This document shows, one piece after another, positions 15,720 through 25,711 of a DNA stretch of 64,000 nt; position 1 is the stretch's first letter; every line of letters begins with the position of its first letter. The notes under the pieces were generated by a model. That model was given only the letters and a program-made list of their open reading frames with translations. It was not told the DNA's origin and did not search any database. Origin of the DNA: Ectopseudomonas composti (lineage in GTDB: Bacteria; Pseudomonadota; Gammaproteobacteria; Pseudomonadales; Pseudomonadaceae); NCBI RefSeq assembly GCF_001567565.1, contig NZ_LSSW01000028.1:124001-188000 (forward strand). The letters are read 5' to 3'. The position numbers were made by a program, and so were the translations under genes.

Positions 15720-18122
15720 ATGAGCGAGAACAACAAGGCGCAGCCCCTGCGTATCACACTGACGGCCTGGGTGGCTGCCGCTCTGGGCGCGCTGCTGGCG
15801 GTTGGCGGGGCATACCTGCTGTGGCTGGGCGGGTCCTGGTACTACCTGCTGGCTGGGTTGGGTTTGCTGCTGGTGGGCGTACTGATTCATCGTCGTCTGC
15901 GTGCGGCATTGTGGCTATATGCCCTGGTATTGATGGCCAGTCTGGCCTGGACGATCTACGAGGTGCGCTTCGACTGGTGGCAGATAGCGCCGCGCATCGA
16001 CCTGTGGTGTGTGTTCGGCCTGTGGCTGTTGCTGCCTTTCGTCAATCGGCATATCGGCACGCGTGGTCAGTGGCGCGATGGTGCCAGCGGGCTGCTGGCG
16101 CTAGGTTTGCTGCTCGGCGCGGCGATGGCTGGTTATTCGCTGACGCAGGACTATCACCGCCTACCCGGTAGTTTCGATGCCGAGCGCAGGGCGGCAAGCG
16201 AGGCGAAAGCGGCCGATGAGTGGCCCGCCTATGGTGGCGCACGGCGCGGCGAGCGTTACGCCGCCGCGCAGCAGATCGACGCGCAGAACGTGGGGCGTTT
16301 GAAAAAGGCCTGGGAATTTCATACCGGCGACTTGCCGGGCGCAGGCGACCCCGGCGAGCTGACCAATCAGGTAACGCCACTGAAGATTGGCGACAACCTG
16401 TTCATCTGCACCCCGCACAGCATCGCCATCGCCGTGGATGCCGACACCGGCCAGGAACGCTGGCGCTTCGATCCGAAGATCAATCGCGACGCCGAGTATT
16501 ACCAGCACATGACCTGCCGGGGCCTGGCCTATCACGACGCCACGGCCTACACCCGGCCGTCGTCGCCGGGCGATGTGGCGGCGCTAGCTGCCGAGGGCGA
16601 GCCACGCTGTACCCGGCGCCTGTTCCTGCCAACCGCCGACGCCACCCTGTATGCCCTGGATCTGTACGACGGCAAGCCCTGCGAGGATTTCGGCGCGGGC
16701 GGCAAGGTCGACCTCAAGGTCGGCCTGGGCGACGGCGCGCTGGGCGTGTACCTGCCCACTTCGCCGCCGGTGGTCACCGAGCATCTGCTGATCATCGGCG
16801 GCGCGGTGACTGACAACGGCTCGGTGGATTCACCTGGCGGCGTGATCCGCGCCTACGACGTCAACAGCGGCAAGCTGGTGTGGAACTTCGACCCCGGCCG
16901 CCCGGATGCCACCGAACCGCTGCCGGCCGGTGAAACCTACGTGCGCAGTACGCCGAACTCCTGGACCATCGCCACGGCGGACGAAGCGCTGGGCCTGGTC
17001 TACATCCCCATGGGCAACCAGACGCCCGACCAGTGGGCGGTGCAGCGCAGCCCCGAAGCCGAACGCTTCACTGCAGCGCTGGTGGCGCTCGACCTGGCCA
17101 CCGGCAAGGTGCGCTGGGAGTTGCGCACGGTCAATCATGATCTCTGGGATCGCGACCTGCCGTCGCAGCCGACGCTGGTGGAGATCGACGGCCCCGACGG
17201 GCCGGTGCCGGCGCTTATCCAGCCGACCAAGCGTGGCGATCTCTACGTGCTCGACCGGCGTACCGGCAAACCCATCGTGCCAGTCACTGAACATCCCGTG
17301 CCGCAGGGCACGGTGGAGGGTGATTTCACCGCGCCGACCCAGCCGGCATCAGCACTCAGCTACGCCCCGCAGGAACCGCTGCGCGAGCGCGACATGTGGG
17401 GCGGCACGCCATTCGATCAACTGGCCTGCCGCATCCAGTTCCACCGCCTGCGTTACGAGGGCGACTTCACGCCACCATCGGAGCAGGGCTCGCTGATCTA
17501 TCCGGGCAACGTCGGGGTGTTCAACTGGCCGTCGGTGGCGGTCGACCCGCAGCGGCAGATCCTCTTTGGCGCACCCAACTACCTGGCGTTCGTCTCGCGC
17601 CTGGTCAAGCGTGAGGACGGGCAGGACGTTCGCCATGGTGGCGGCGAAACCGGTCTGCAACCCAATCGCGGTGCGCCTTACATGGTCAGCCTGAAGCCGT
17701 TCCTGTCACTCCTCGGCCTGCCATGCCAGGCGCCGCCATGGGGCTACGTGACCGCGGTGGATCTGCGCAGCATGGAGAAGGTCTGGCAGCACAAGAACGG
17801 CACCAGCCGTGACAGCGCGCCGCTGGGCATCCCCCTGAGCGTCGGCGTGCCGAACCTTGGCGGCCCATTGGTCACTGCCAGCGGCCTGGGCTTTCTCAGC
17901 GGCACCCTGGATTACTACCTGCGCGCCTACGATCTGCGCACCGGCGAAGAGCTGTGGAAAGACCGCCTGCCAGCCGGTGGCCAGGCCACGCCGATCAGCT
18001 ACGTGTCGGGCAAGACCGGCAAGCAGTACGTGGTGGTGATGGCCGGCGGCCACGGCTCGTTCGGCACGCGCATGGGCGACTCGCTGGTGGCCTGGACGCT
18101 GGAGGACGATGCGCCCGAGTGA
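15720..18122 (+). CDS. gcd: Membrane-bound PQQ-dependent glucose dehydrogenase
   Basis: 800 residues, like E. coli and Pseudomonas Gcd. Five N-terminal membrane segments (about 15-145) would accept electrons for ubiquinone; the rest is a periplasmic eight-bladed PQQ propeller. It oxidises glucose to gluconolactone in the periplasm. Visible active-site features are the NHDLWDRDLP stretch (catalytic Asp) and PTKRGDLYVLDRR (PQQ Lys), plus repeated W-docking motifs such as GKLVWNF and GKVRWEL. Quinate/shikimate dehydrogenase is the main alternative in this family. The ATG at 15720 follows GGGGAG; an earlier ATG at 15663 has no ribosome site. It is transcribed alone. Confidence 0.85.
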   Translation: MSENNKAQPLRITLTAWVAAALGALLAVGGAYLLWLGGSWYYLLAGLGLLLVGVLIHRRLRAALWLYALVLMASLAWTIYEVRFDWWQIAPRIDLWCVFGLWLLLPFVNRHIGTRGQWRDGASGLLALGLLLGAAMAGYSLTQDYHRLPGSFDAERRAASEAKAADEWPAYGGARRGERYAAAQQIDAQNVGRLKKAWEFHTGDLPGAGDPGELTNQVTPLKIGDNLFICTPHSIAIAVDADTGQERWRFDPKINRDAEYYQHMTCRGLAYHDATAYTRPSSPGDVAALAAEGEPRCTRRLFLPTADATLYALDLYDGKPCEDFGAGGKVDLKVGLGDGALGVYLPTSPPVVTEHLLIIGGAVTDNGSVDSPGGVIRAYDVNSGKLVWNFDPGRPDATEPLPAGETYVRSTPNSWTIATADEALGLVYIPMGNQTPDQWAVQRSPEAERFTAALVALDLATGKVRWELRTVNHDLWDRDLPSQPTLVEIDGPDGPVPALIQPTKRGDLYVLDRRTGKPIVPVTEHPVPQGTVEGDFTAPTQPASALSYAPQEPLRERDMWGGTPFDQLACRIQFHRLRYEGDFTPPSEQGSLIYPGNVGVFNWPSVAVDPQRQILFGAPNYLAFVSRLVKREDGQDVRHGGGETGLQPNRGAPYMVSLKPFLSLLGLPCQAPPWGYVTAVDLRSMEKVWQHKNGTSRDSAPLGIPLSVGVPNLGGPLVTASGLGFLSGTLDYYLRAYDLRTGEELWKDRLPAGGQATPISYVSGKTGKQYVVVMAGGHGSFGTRMGDSLVAWTLEDDAPE

Positions 18123-18152
18123 GTCTCGCGGCGCATCGAGCGAGTTTCCCCT

Positions 18153-18187
18153 GGCCCGCCTCGCCTGTGGCGGGCCTACTTCTTTAG
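18153..18187 (+). terminator. Probable rho-independent terminator of gcd
   Basis: The arms GGCCCGCC and GGCGGGCC enclose an eight-base loop and are followed by TACTTCTTTAG. The T run is broken, so this is moderately confident. Confidence 0.55.
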
Positions 18188-18238
18188 TACTGGATATGGC
18201 TCCTCGACCCGGCGCTGAGTAATACTGCGCTCGCATGC

Positions 18239-18265
18239 TCAGGTGGGTGCAACGCCTGCCGATAA
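18239..18265 (+). promoter_or_regulatory. FliA (sigma-28) type promoter for the chemoreceptor
   Basis: A perfect -10 box GCCGATAA at 18258-18265 is preceded, at the standard 11-base spacing, by TCAGGTGG (Pseudomonas FliA -35 boxes resemble TCAAG). This would start transcription near 18272, about 25 bases before the start codon. Motility-class control fits a chemoreceptor. Confidence 0.7.
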
Positions 18266-18296
18266 TCTGTGCAGTTCGAATCTCCGGAGAGTGAAC

Positions 18297-19895
18297 GTGA
18301 ACGTCAGTATTACGCGTTTGATGTGGGGTAGTGCGCTTTTCATTCTGGTGACGATGCTGGGTCTGGCGACCTGGATATCGCTGGAAATCGATCAGGTGGA
18401 ATTGGGGGAGGGGCGTGCTGCGCAGCTGAGCGAGGCGCGTGAAGCAACCCAGGAGCTGCGCTACCACCTGGCCCAGGTGCAGCAGTTCTACACCGATGCC
18501 AGCCTCACCCAGGAGAACGAGCCTGCCGCCGAGGCGGCGCAGCATTACCGTGAGGCGAAGGCGCTGGTCGAAGATTTGCGTGCACTGTTGCCGGCCTATG
18601 CCGACCAGCTTGTCGCACTCAACGAACCGGTGGATCGCCTCGACGAAACCGGCCGCCGGATGTTTCAGGCCTACAGCCAGCAGGGCAAGCAGGCAGGGGA
18701 CGTGGTGATGGAGGCCTTCGACGCACAATCGGCTGCGGTGATTGCTCGCTTCAACGAACTGCAGCAGCCACTTAGCAAGGAGTTCGCCGAGGTTCGTACC
18801 CGCAATGCCTCCCTGCTGGATGAGCTACACCTGGTGACCCTGGTCGCACTGGTGGCCATTGGGCTGGTGGTCTTCGCCGCTCTGCTGCTGATCAATCGTC
18901 GCGTGCTGCCGCCGATCCGCCGGCTCAATCATTCGATGCAGGATCTGGCGTCCGGCTCCGGTGATCTGACGCGTGAGATCAATCGCGAGGCCCAGGACGA
19001 GATTGGCGCGGTGGTCGACGCCTTCAATCTGTTCAGTCGTAACCTGCGTCAGCAGATCGCCAGCGTCGGTGAGGTGGCCGGTACCCTGGAGCATTCTTCC
19101 GGGCAGTTGATCAGCGACGCCCAGGCCTCCGAGCGCAGTGCTGGCGTACTGCGTGAAGAGATCGATCAGGTGGTCACCGCTGTGCACCAGATGTCAGTGA
19201 CCGTGCAGGGCGTGGCCGAGCACGCGCGTGGCAGCTCGGAGCAGACCGCCGAGGCCGACCGCGAAGTGCGTTCGGCGCTCAAGGTGATCGACAGCACCAT
19301 CAATGACATCCGCCAACTGGCCGGTGAGGTGGGCAGTGCGGCGCGGGTGATCAGCGAACTGGAGACCCATACCCAGGAAATCGGCGGCGTGCTGGAGGTG
19401 ATTCGCACCATCGCCGAACAGACCAACCTGCTGGCGCTCAATGCCGCCATCGAGGCCGCACGGGCGGGCGAGCAGGGGCGTGGATTCGCCGTGGTAGCTG
19501 ACGAGGTACGGACCCTGGCCAGCCGCACGCAGGCGTCCACCGCCGAGATCGACAGCATGATCCAGCGCTTGCAGGGCGCCTCGCGTCAGGCCGTGGATGT
19601 CATGCATGCCAGTCAGCAGCATGCCGAGAAGGGTGTGGCGCAGGCCGAAACGGCCGGCAAGACACTGGGCAGCATCGGTGGGTTGGTCGAGGCCGTTTCC
19701 CGTAGCAGCCAGCAGATTGCCGAAGCCGCGCGTGAGCAGTCGCAGGTCAGCGACGAGATCAATCAGCGCGTGGCCAACCTGGGTGAGGAGGCCGCGCGCA
19801 GCGTGAGCCTGGCGGAAAACACCCTGCAGCGTGGGCGCCATGCCGGTGAGAACTCGCAACGTCTGCACGGTATCGTCGGGCGCTTCCGTTACTAG
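18297..19895 (+). CDS. Methyl-accepting chemotaxis protein
   Basis: 532 residues. A membrane segment at about 8-30 is followed by a helical periplasmic ligand domain (to about 185), a second membrane segment ([20 protein letters not shown]), HAMP, and a long cytoplasmic signalling domain. The hairpin tip is conserved: [28 protein letters not shown] shows the CheA/CheW contact region. The ligand domain resembles the four-helix-bundle type, ligand unknown. The start is GTG at 18297, eight bases past a GGAG; the GTG at 18291 is too close to it. There is no C-terminal pentapeptide for CheR/CheB tethering. Confidence 0.93.
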   Translation: MNVSITRLMWGSALFILVTMLGLATWISLEIDQVELGEGRAAQLSEAREATQELRYHLAQVQQFYTDASLTQENEPAAEAAQHYREAKALVEDLRALLPAYADQLVALNEPVDRLDETGRRMFQAYSQQGKQAGDVVMEAFDAQSAAVIARFNELQQPLSKEFAEVRTRNASLLDELHLVTLVALVAIGLVVFAALLLINRRVLPPIRRLNHSMQDLASGSGDLTREINREAQDEIGAVVDAFNLFSRNLRQQIASVGEVAGTLEHSSGQLISDAQASERSAGVLREEIDQVVTAVHQMSVTVQGVAEHARGSSEQTAEADREVRSALKVIDSTINDIRQLAGEVGSAARVISELETHTQEIGGVLEVIRTIAEQTNLLALNAAIEAARAGEQGRGFAVVADEVRTLASRTQASTAEIDSMIQRLQGASRQAVDVMHASQQHAEKGVAQAETAGKTLGSIGGLVEAVSRSSQQIAEAAREQSQVSDEINQRVANLGEEAARSVSLAENTLQRGRHAGENSQRLHGIVGRFRY

Positions 19896-19924
19896 TCGCG
19901 CAGGCGAACTTGCGGCGAAATGAA

Positions 19925-19952
19925 CAACGGCCCGCGAAGCGGGCCGTTTTCT
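19925..19952 (+). terminator. Rho-independent terminator of the chemoreceptor gene
   Basis: The stem ACGGCCCGC/GCGGGCCGT has a GAA loop and is followed by TTTTCTT. It lies between two convergent genes and may also serve prfC weakly. Confidence 0.85.
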
Positions 19953-19955
19953 TGA

Positions 19956-21539
<1,584 letters not shown>

Positions 21540-21635
21540 GGTGGAGAGGTCCTGTCGACGATGAGTCGAGCTGTCGAAAAAAGCCGCGATTATACCGGCA
21601 AAACGCGGCGCAGCGGTGGCCGCCTGGCACTCGCC

Positions 21636-22364
21636 TCAGGGCATTGCGGCAGCCAGTGCCGTTCGGTCATCGTCATCACCAAGTTCGGCCGCACGCTGGT
21701 GATAGGCGAAGCCCAGAGCGTCAAAGCCTGGCAGTGCCAGTACGCGGGCGCGCGCGGCGCGCAGGAAGTTCAGGTTGCCGCCGGCCAGCGCCTGTTGCAG
21801 CCAGTGCCGCGCTTCCTCTGCTTTACCCAGTTCAAGCAGGCGTAAGGCGTAGCTGAACTGGCCGCGAAAGTCCCCGGCCTGCGCCGAGCGCTGGAACCAG
21901 GTCAGTGCCGCTTCGCGATCCGGCGCGGTGAGCACGCCTTCGTCGAGGTAGCGGCCGAGCAGGTTCATCGATTTGGCGTGTCCCTGTTGTGCTGCGCGCT
22001 GGTACAGGGTGAAGGCGGCGCTGTGGTTCTGCGTGATGCCACGCCCGGTGGCGAGCAGGTTGGCCAGGTTATACATGCCCCAGTCCAGCCCCAGCCCGGC
22101 GGCACGTTGGTAGTAGCCGAGGGCGGCGGACAGATCGGCGTTGCAGCCCCAGCCGTGTTCCAGGCAGCGGCCGAGCATGTTCAGCGCCATGGCGTGGCCC
22201 TGCCGCGCGGCTATACCGAACCAGGTGACGGCCAGTTTGGCATCGCGGGCGATGCCGTGACCTTCCAGCAGGATCTGCCCGAGCATCGTTTGCGCTTCCG
22301 CCTCGCCACGGGCGGCAGCGGCGAGCAGCAGGCCGGCGGTGGCACGCGGGTTGTCCGCGCTCAC
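21636..22364 (-). CDS. Sel1-like tetratricopeptide repeat protein
   Basis: 242 residues made of about five Sel1-type repeats, seen as recurring A-A-x-x-G-x-x-x-A phrases ([57 protein letters not shown]). This predicts a protein-protein interaction scaffold; there is no signal peptide. The start is GTG, overlapping the piuC stop (GTGA), so it is translationally coupled to piuC. The same order is known from P. aeruginosa (PA4516 after piuC). Its role in iron uptake is not established. Confidence 0.88.
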   Translation of the reverse strand: MSADNPRATAGLLLAAAARGEAEAQTMLGQILLEGHGIARDAKLAVTWFGIAARQGHAMALNMLGRCLEHGWGCNADLSAALGYYQRAAGLGLDWGMYNLANLLATGRGITQNHSAAFTLYQRAAQQGHAKSMNLLGRYLDEGVLTAPDREAALTWFQRSAQAGDFRGQFSYALRLLELGKAEEARHWLQQALAGGNLNFLRAARARVLALPGFDALGFAYHQRAAELGDDDDRTALAAAMP

Positions 22365-23041
22365 ACGTCCACCCAGCGACGCAGCAGGTTGTGGTAGGTG
22401 CCGGTGAGCTGGATCAGCGAGGGGTGATCGGGCACGTCGCGTGTCAGGGTCTGGATCGCCACGTCCATCTCGAACAGCAGTGCGCGCTGGCTGTCTTCGC
22501 GCACCAGGCTCTGCGTCCAGAAGAACGACGCCAGGCGCATGCCGCGCGTTACTGGCTGCACGCGGTGCAGGCTGGTGGCCGGGTAGAGCAGGAGGTCGCC
22601 AGCCGGCAGCTTGATTTCGCGGGTGCCGTAGGTGTCCTGGATCACCAGCTCGCCGCCGTCGTAGTCCTCCGGTTCGTTGAAGAACAGGGTGGAGGACAGG
22701 TCAGTGCGTACCCGCTCGCCGGTTTCACGCACGGCGCGCACGGCATTGTCGATGTGATAACCGAAGGTATCGCCGGTGCGGTAGCAGTTGAACAGCGGCG
22801 GGAAGATCTTGCGCGGCAGGGCCGCTGACATGAACAGGGCGTTTTGCTGCAGGCGCTGCACGATGGCTTCGCGCAGTTCTACCGCCAGCGGATTGTCATC
22901 GGCCAGTTGCAGGTTGTGTTTGGCCTTGGCCGATTGGTAGCCGGCGGTGGCCTTGCCGTCCATCCATTCGGTGCCTTCAAGGGCCTGGCGGATGTTGAGG
23001 ACTTCGTCGCGGGTGAAAATCTGGGGAATATGCAAAATCAT
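22361..23041 (-). CDS. piuC: PKHD-type Fe(II)/2-oxoglutarate dioxygenase PiuC
   Basis: 226 residues. Double-stranded beta-helix dioxygenase; iron ligands are His96 and Asp98 (YHIDNA) and His159 (SLHRV), with Arg169 for 2-oxoglutarate. It follows the YbiX/PiuC family at full length. PiuC is iron-regulated and genetically linked to the siderophore receptor PiuA; its substrate is unknown. It is divergent from piuA across a 177-base region containing a Fur-like box, so both genes should be induced by iron starvation. The start ATG at 23041 has a GGAT upstream. Confidence 0.93.
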   Translation of the reverse strand: MILHIPQIFTRDEVLNIRQALEGTEWMDGKATAGYQSAKAKHNLQLADDNPLAVELREAIVQRLQQNALFMSAALPRKIFPPLFNCYRTGDTFGYHIDNAVRAVRETGERVRTDLSSTLFFNEPEDYDGGELVIQDTYGTREIKLPAGDLLLYPATSLHRVQPVTRGMRLASFFWTQSLVREDSQRALLFEMDVAIQTLTRDVPDHPSLIQLTGTYHNLLRRWVDV

Positions 23042-23137
23042 GAGGTGATCCAGGCGGTATCAGGGGGGCATTTTCGCTTTATGAGTCGTTTTTCTCGGCG
23101 CTGGAACGAAGGCTTCTGATGTGTTTGCGAAATTGTT

Positions 23138-23152
23138 TGCTAATTATTCGCA
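23138..23152. promoter_or_regulatory. Fur box between piuC and piuA
   Basis: TGCTAATTATTCGCA matches 11 of 14 defined positions of the 7-1-7 Fur consensus TGATAATNATTATCA. It lies 66 bases ahead of piuA and 96 bases ahead of piuC, so it can repress both. Confidence 0.7.
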
Positions 23153-23218
23153 TTTGTATTGAAAAATACAATTTGTTGCAAATAAGATTCGCCCGCCTTT
23201 TCACGTGAGCACACGTCA

Positions 23219-25546
23219 ATGCATAAAAACGAGTCAACACTGCCCGCTGCACAGCCACAAAAATCGCTACTGGTTTCCGCTATCGGACTCGCCATCGTCT
23301 CTCATGGCAGTGCCGTGGTCGCTGCCGAAGCGGACACGAAGAAGACCTCGCAAATCGAATTGGAGAGTGTGTCGGTCACGGGGACTGTCGAAGCCGACGA
23401 CTACCAGCCCGATGCCCCGGCGTCGCCGAAGTACACCGAGCCGCTGCGCGACATCCCGCAGACCATCACGGTGGTGCCGAAGCAGGTCATGGAGGATCAG
23501 AACCTGCTGACCATGCGCGACATTCTCAGCACCGTACCGGGCATCACCTTCGGCGCGGGTGAGGGCGGTGGCGGTTATGGTGACAGCATCAACCTGCGCG
23601 GCTTCTCGGCCAGCAACGACATCCAGGTCGATGGTGTGCGTGACAGTGCTCAGTACAGCCGTACCGACCCGTTCAACCTGGAGCAGGTGGAAGTGGTCAA
23701 TGGCGCCAGCTCGGTGTATTCCGGCGGCGGTTCGGTGGGCGGCACCATCAACCTGGTGACCAAGAGCCCGCAATTGCGTGACTTCAACACCGTCAGTGCC
23801 GGTGTCGGCACCGACAGCTACAAGCGCATCACCCTCGACAGCAATCACACGCTCAACGACACCACGGCGTTTCGTCTCAACCTGATGGCCCACGGTAACG
23901 ATGCGCCGGGCCGCGATCATGAAGACTACGAACGCTGGGGCATCGCCCCTTCGATCGCCTTCGGTCTGGGCACGGCGACCCGTGTGACCGCTGCGTTCGA
24001 GCACCAGGAAGACGACAACCTGCCGCAATTCGGCGTGCCGATCTACGATGGCAAGATCATGCAGGGCGCGGATTGGGACAACTACTACGGCTATCGCAAC
24101 GTCAACAAGCAGGAAATCACCACCGATGCCTTCAGCCTCAAGCTGGAGCATGACTTCAACGACGCGCTGTCACTGCGCAACTTCAGCCGCGTGGCGCGCG
24201 TGCGTCAGGAAACCTGGGTGTCCGGTCCGGAAGGGGCGTCGACTGCCTGTCTGGCCAGTGGCACACGCCCGGACGGCAGCGCCTGTACGGGGGGGCTGAC
24301 CCCTGGCTTCTTTCAGCCCAGCGGCGGTTCGCTGGGTAATGCTCGCGATACCGAGAACCGAATCTTCACCAACCAGACCGACCTGACCAGCCGCTTTGCC
24401 ACAGGCTTCATCGATCACACGCTGGTCACCGGTTTGGCCTTCAGTCGCGAAGAATACGAGGCCGATACCGGTAACTGGCGCTATGACGCCAGCGGCACGC
24501 TGGTCACGCCGCCGCCGGTGAGCATCAGCAATCCGGATTCGCATTGGAATGGCCCGGTCAACCTCCGCAAGACCGCACAGATCGATGGCGAGCTGAACAA
24601 CCGTGCCGTGTACGCCTTCGACACCCTCAAGTTCAACGAGCAATGGGAACTCAACGGCGGTGTGCGCTATGAGCGCAACGAGGGCAGCTCGGCGACCGAC
24701 ACCATCGATGCTGCTACCGGCGCTGTGACTCGCGGTGGTCGATATCACAACAGTGACGACCTGGTGTCGTATCGTCTTGGCCTGGTATACAAACCTGCCG
24801 AGAACGGCAGCATCTATGTGGCCTACGGCAACAGCCAGACCGCCTCACAGGCTACGGTCAACGGCAGTTGCTTCAGCGCTGGGCGCCGCGGTGGCGCGAG
24901 CAGTAACAACTGCGATGCCGACCCGGAAAAATCCGTCAGCTACGAGGTCGGCACCAAATGGGATCTGCTCGATGAGCGCCTGTCGCTGACCGCGGCAGTG
25001 TTTCGCAATGATCGCACCAACTACAAGGTGGCCAGTAACGACCCGAGCAACCTCTCCGGCGAGCAGGCGCTCGATGGTCAGGCCCGTGTCGATGGCGTAG
25101 CGCTGGGAGCGATGGGGGCGATCACCGACCGCTGGAAGGTATTCGCCAACTACACCTATCTGCATACTGAAGTGCTGCAGGGCGTGAGCGACTACACCCG
25201 CCAGACCACCGGCGTCGATGCGCAGAAGGGCAAGCCGTTGACCTTCACGCCCAAGCATGCGGCAAGCATCTGGACCACTTATGACCTGCCCTACAACCTG
25301 CAGGTCGGTTACGGCCTTACTACCCAGAGCAAACAGTACCTGGCTAGCGCCGATGGCGCTCCGACCGCTTCAGGCTACACCGTGCACCGGGCAATGCTGG
25401 GCTACAAGGTCAACCGCAATCTGGACCTGCGCCTGAACGTCAACAACCTGTTCGACAAGCAGTACCTGACCCGCATCCGTAACAATGGCTGGGCTACGCC
25501 GGGCGATGGTCGCGCGGCGATTTTGACTGCCAACTACAGCTTCTGA
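23219..25546 (+). CDS. piuA: TonB-dependent siderophore receptor PiuA
   Basis: 775 residues of outer-membrane receptor of the Fiu/PiuA catecholate type. An extended signal peptide (to about VAAEA), a TonB-box-like ESVSVTG, then the plug domain (IPQTITVVPKQVM, SINLRGFSASNDIQVDGVRD) and the 22-stranded barrel ending in the terminal aromatic SF. Paired Cys in extracellular loops (CLASG...SACTGG; CFSAG...NNCDAD) are typical. It imports iron-catecholate chelates and, in P. aeruginosa, siderophore-linked beta-lactams. The start ATG at 23219 has only a weak ribosome site. A Fur-like box precedes it and piuC is divergent. Confidence 0.92.
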   Translation: MHKNESTLPAAQPQKSLLVSAIGLAIVSHGSAVVAAEADTKKTSQIELESVSVTGTVEADDYQPDAPASPKYTEPLRDIPQTITVVPKQVMEDQNLLTMRDILSTVPGITFGAGEGGGGYGDSINLRGFSASNDIQVDGVRDSAQYSRTDPFNLEQVEVVNGASSVYSGGGSVGGTINLVTKSPQLRDFNTVSAGVGTDSYKRITLDSNHTLNDTTAFRLNLMAHGNDAPGRDHEDYERWGIAPSIAFGLGTATRVTAAFEHQEDDNLPQFGVPIYDGKIMQGADWDNYYGYRNVNKQEITTDAFSLKLEHDFNDALSLRNFSRVARVRQETWVSGPEGASTACLASGTRPDGSACTGGLTPGFFQPSGGSLGNARDTENRIFTNQTDLTSRFATGFIDHTLVTGLAFSREEYEADTGNWRYDASGTLVTPPPVSISNPDSHWNGPVNLRKTAQIDGELNNRAVYAFDTLKFNEQWELNGGVRYERNEGSSATDTIDAATGAVTRGGRYHNSDDLVSYRLGLVYKPAENGSIYVAYGNSQTASQATVNGSCFSAGRRGGASSNNCDADPEKSVSYEVGTKWDLLDERLSLTAAVFRNDRTNYKVASNDPSNLSGEQALDGQARVDGVALGAMGAITDRWKVFANYTYLHTEVLQGVSDYTRQTTGVDAQKGKPLTFTPKHAASIWTTYDLPYNLQVGYGLTTQSKQYLASADGAPTASGYTVHRAMLGYKVNRNLDLRLNVNNLFDKQYLTRIRNNGWATPGDGRAAILTANYSF

Positions 25547-25558
25547 TGCTGTGAAGCC

Positions 25559-25594
25559 GGTCCCTGGTGCGGTTTTTCCGTGCCGGGGACTTTC
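25559..25594 (+). terminator. Possible terminator after piuA
   Basis: GGTCCCTGGTGCGG and CCGTGCCGGGGAC pair imperfectly with G-U wobbles around a TTTTT loop, followed by TTTCTG. Confidence 0.4.
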
Positions 25595-25648
25595 TGCGTC
25601 TGGGGGTGGGTAAATTCGATGTAAAGCCTATTCATTGAAAACCTATCT

Positions 25649-25672
25649 CAAATAGAATCGCATCTCGTTTGC
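25649..25672. promoter_or_regulatory. Weak Fur-like box ahead of piuB
   Basis: A near-palindromic stretch with outer arms CAAAT and GTTTG and an ATCTCG right half; it matches about 12 of 20 positions of an extended Fur consensus and has altered spacing on the left. It lies about 40 bases before the piuB start. Confidence 0.35.
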
Positions 25673-25711
25673 CGGGGTGGCATTCTCAATCGTGATGCAA
25701 GAGTGATCGTC

